From Cupriavidus plantarum (GTDB lineage: Bacteria > Pseudomonadota > Gammaproteobacteria > Burkholderiales > Burkholderiaceae), in assembly GCF_905397285.1 (NCBI RefSeq), contig NZ_CAJPUX010000001.1, positions 558,001 through 622,000 on the forward strand: a DNA stretch of 64,000 bases, read 5' to 3'. The notes below the pieces were generated by a model. It made no database searches and was not told where the DNA came from. It worked only from the letters and a program-made list of their open reading frames with translations. Shown here piece after piece: positions 62,713 to 64,000 of this stretch (within the stretch, counting starts at the first letter, position 1; each line of letters starts with the position of its first letter). A program made the position numbers and the translations under genes.

Positions 62713-63465
62713 ATGACAGCCATCGATCCCCAGCTGATTGCCGAACTCGCACCCACTGGCGCCCTGCGCGCGTCCATCAACGTCGGTAACCCGATCCTCG
62801 CGAACCTCGATGCGGATGGCAAGCCGTTCGGCGTGTCGATCGATCTCGCCCGCGAGTTCGCACGGCGGGCCGGCATGGACGTGCAGCTCGTCGTCTTCGA
62901 CGCGGCGGGCAAGTCCGTGGACGCCGTGACCAACGAGCAGGCCGATTTCGGATTTTTCGCGATCGACCCCGTGCGCGGCGCGGGCATCTCGTTCACGGCG
63001 CCGTATGTGCTGATCGAAGGCGCCTATCTGGTGCGCGACGACTCGCCGCTACAGGACAACGCCGAGGTCGATCAGCCGGGCCGCCGCGTGACGGTGGGCA
63101 AGGGAAGCGCCTACGATCTGTATCTGACGCGGGAACTCAAGCACGCGGAGATCGTGCGCGCGCCGACGTCGCAGGCGGTGGTCGATACCTTCCTTCAGCA
63201 GAAGCTCGACGTTGCCGCGGGCGTGCGCCAGCAACTGGAGTCCGACGCGCAGCGCGTGGGCGGCGTGCGGCTGCTACCGGGGCGCTTCATGGTGATCCAG
63301 CAGGCGATGGGCGTGCCGAAGTCGCGCCCGCCTGCCGTGGTCGAACTGCTGCGCCGCTTCGTGGAGGATATGAAAGCGAGCGGCTTCGTCGCGGCCGCCC
63401 TCAAGCGGCATGGCATCGAGGGGGCGTCGGTGGCGCCGGTGCAGGATGCGGCCGGGCCGATCTGA
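62713..63465 (+). CDS. Amino-acid-type periplasmic binding protein fold, without visible signal peptide
   Basis: 250-residue SBP_bac_3-like protein. [47 protein letters not shown] and [19 protein letters not shown] follow the order of amino-acid ABC transporter binding proteins. The N-terminus ([14 protein letters not shown]) is polar with no signal peptide, and no permease or ATPase is adjacent. Either the protein works in the cytoplasm or the annotated start misses an upstream signal; the frame upstream has no obvious one. Divergent from ribBA. Confidence 0.75.
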   Translation: MTAIDPQLIAELAPTGALRASINVGNPILANLDADGKPFGVSIDLAREFARRAGMDVQLVVFDAAGKSVDAVTNEQADFGFFAIDPVRGAGISFTAPYVLIEGAYLVRDDSPLQDNAEVDQPGRRVTVGKGSAYDLYLTRELKHAEIVRAPTSQAVVDTFLQQKLDVAAGVRQQLESDAQRVGGVRLLPGRFMVIQQAMGVPKSRPPAVVELLRRFVEDMKASGFVAAALKRHGIEGASVAPVQDAAGPI

Positions 63466-63528
63466 TGACGTGTGAACGCGCGAACGCGTGACCGCGTGAT
63501 CTCAGACCCAGACCCTGGACTCTGGACC

Positions 63529-64000
63529 CTAGGTCAGCGAAGGGGCGTCGGGACGGGCGTCGGGAAGGGCGCCGGCCGAGAGCATGCGCTCCACATAGCG
63601 CGCGATGAGGTCGATCTCCAGATTCACGCGCGCGCCGGCCTGCAGTTCCTGCAGCGTCGTCACTTCCACGGTATGCGGGATCAGGTTGATCGAGAATTCG
63701 CAGCCGTCGGCCTGGTCGGTGACGCGGTTCACGGTCAGCGACACGCCGTTGACGACGACCGAGCCCTTGTACGCAAGGTACTTGCCCAGTTCGCGCGGCG
63801 CGCGGATACGCAGTTCATGCGATTCGCCAACTGGCGCGAAGTGCGTGACCTCGCCGAGGCCATCGACGTGCCCCGACACCAGATGGCCGCCGAGGCGGTC
63901 CGCGAGCGTCAGCGCCTTTTCGAGGTTCACGCGTCCGGGACGGTCGAGGCCGACCGTCTTGTCGAGCGATTCGCGCGAGACGTCGACGTCGAACTGGCCC
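63529..64000 (-). CDS. ribE: Riboflavin synthase alpha subunit, 3' part only
   Basis: The frame runs off the right edge, so the N-terminus lies beyond the window. The visible part contains VNLEKALTLADRLGGHLVSG with HVDGLG, then YKGSVVVNGVSLTVNRV and FSINLIPHTVEVTTLQEL, the second lumazine-binding repeat of riboflavin synthase. This trimeric enzyme dismutates two lumazines into riboflavin. It stands on the same strand as ribBA, ribH and nusB, with the lone binding protein gene inserted between. Confidence 0.93.
   Translation of the reverse strand, partial: GQFDVDVSRESLDKTVGLDRPGRVNLEKALTLADRLGGHLVSGHVDGLGEVTHFAPVGESHELRIRAPRELGKYLAYKGSVVVNGVSLTVNRVTDQADGCEFSINLIPHTVEVTTLQELQAGARVNLEIDLIARYVERMLSAGALPDARPDAPSLT

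Noticed and set aside
63466-63528. Possible repeat or terminator between the binding protein and ribE
   Set aside because: Short degenerate repeats (GAACGCG-like, CTGGACYCTGG-like) are present, but no stable stem with a T-run, so no call is made.
1-64000. CRISPR arrays, insertion sequences, prophage or toxin-antitoxin genes
   Set aside because: No spaced direct repeats, transposase, integrase or phage structural motifs were seen in any frame.

Overview
This window reads as the chromosome of a betaproteobacterium of the family Burkholderiaceae, most likely Cupriavidus or a close relative. The evidence is uniformly GC-rich coding sequence, the block ruvX-pyrR-pyrB-pyrC'-plsC-apaH, the ribBA-ribH-nusB block, and an LPS gene order (manB-waaC-waaA) of a type I associate with that family. 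The species is inference. I see no phage, insertion sequence, CRISPR array or integrase.

Layout. 1-4500: end of a yqgE homologue, ruvX, pyrimidine genes (pyrR, pyrB, a catalytically dead dihydroorotase homologue) and plsC. 4523-5371: apaH on the minus strand. 5610-23203: a long plus-strand polysaccharide run with dTDP-L-rhamnose genes (rfbBDAC), GDP-L-fucose genes (manC, gmd, fcl), an ABC exporter (wzm/wzt), two methyltransferases, an alpha-1,2-fucosyltransferase-like gene, further glycosyltransferases and a sugar epimerase. 23214-35871: a mostly minus-strand second module with glycosyltransferases, a Wzy-like polymerase, two Wzx-like flippases and a WbaP/WcaJ-type initiating transferase, interrupted by a plus-strand WecA-like initiating transferase. 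36199-40044: manB, waaC and waaA. 40069-42020: a metzincin-type protease with a probable partner protein. 42257-45901: META-domain lipoprotein, O-antigen ligase and tolC. 46088-49927: rhodanese, Pcm-like methyltransferase, TetR regulator, YkgJ-like protein, DUF1439 lipoprotein and uppP. 49977-57215: trmB, tRNA-Gly(CCC), acyltransferase, galM, acetoacetyl-CoA synthetase and ubiD on the minus strand. 57216-58910: a long structured non-coding region leading into a lytic transglycosylase. 59060-64000: aminotransferase, nusB, ribH, ribBA, a lone solute-binding protein and the 3' part of ribE.

How the parts work together. Sugar nucleotides (dTDP-Rha, GDP-Man, GDP-Fuc) feed the glycosyltransferases. 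Two initiating transferases load undecaprenyl phosphate. The locus encodes both the ABC (Wzm/Wzt) route and the Wzx/Wzy route, and WaaL can join product to a lipid A-core that WaaC and WaaA help build. UppP recycles the lipid carrier. An OafA-like acyltransferase could decorate the product.

The points most worth a second look are: the coexistence of both export routes in one locus; the near-consensus promoter abutting a multi-stem element at 57483-57613; the nested inverted repeat between pyrB and pyrC'; in-frame 12-base tandem repeats in several LPS genes; and the metzincin with a separately encoded, possibly pro-domain-like partner.
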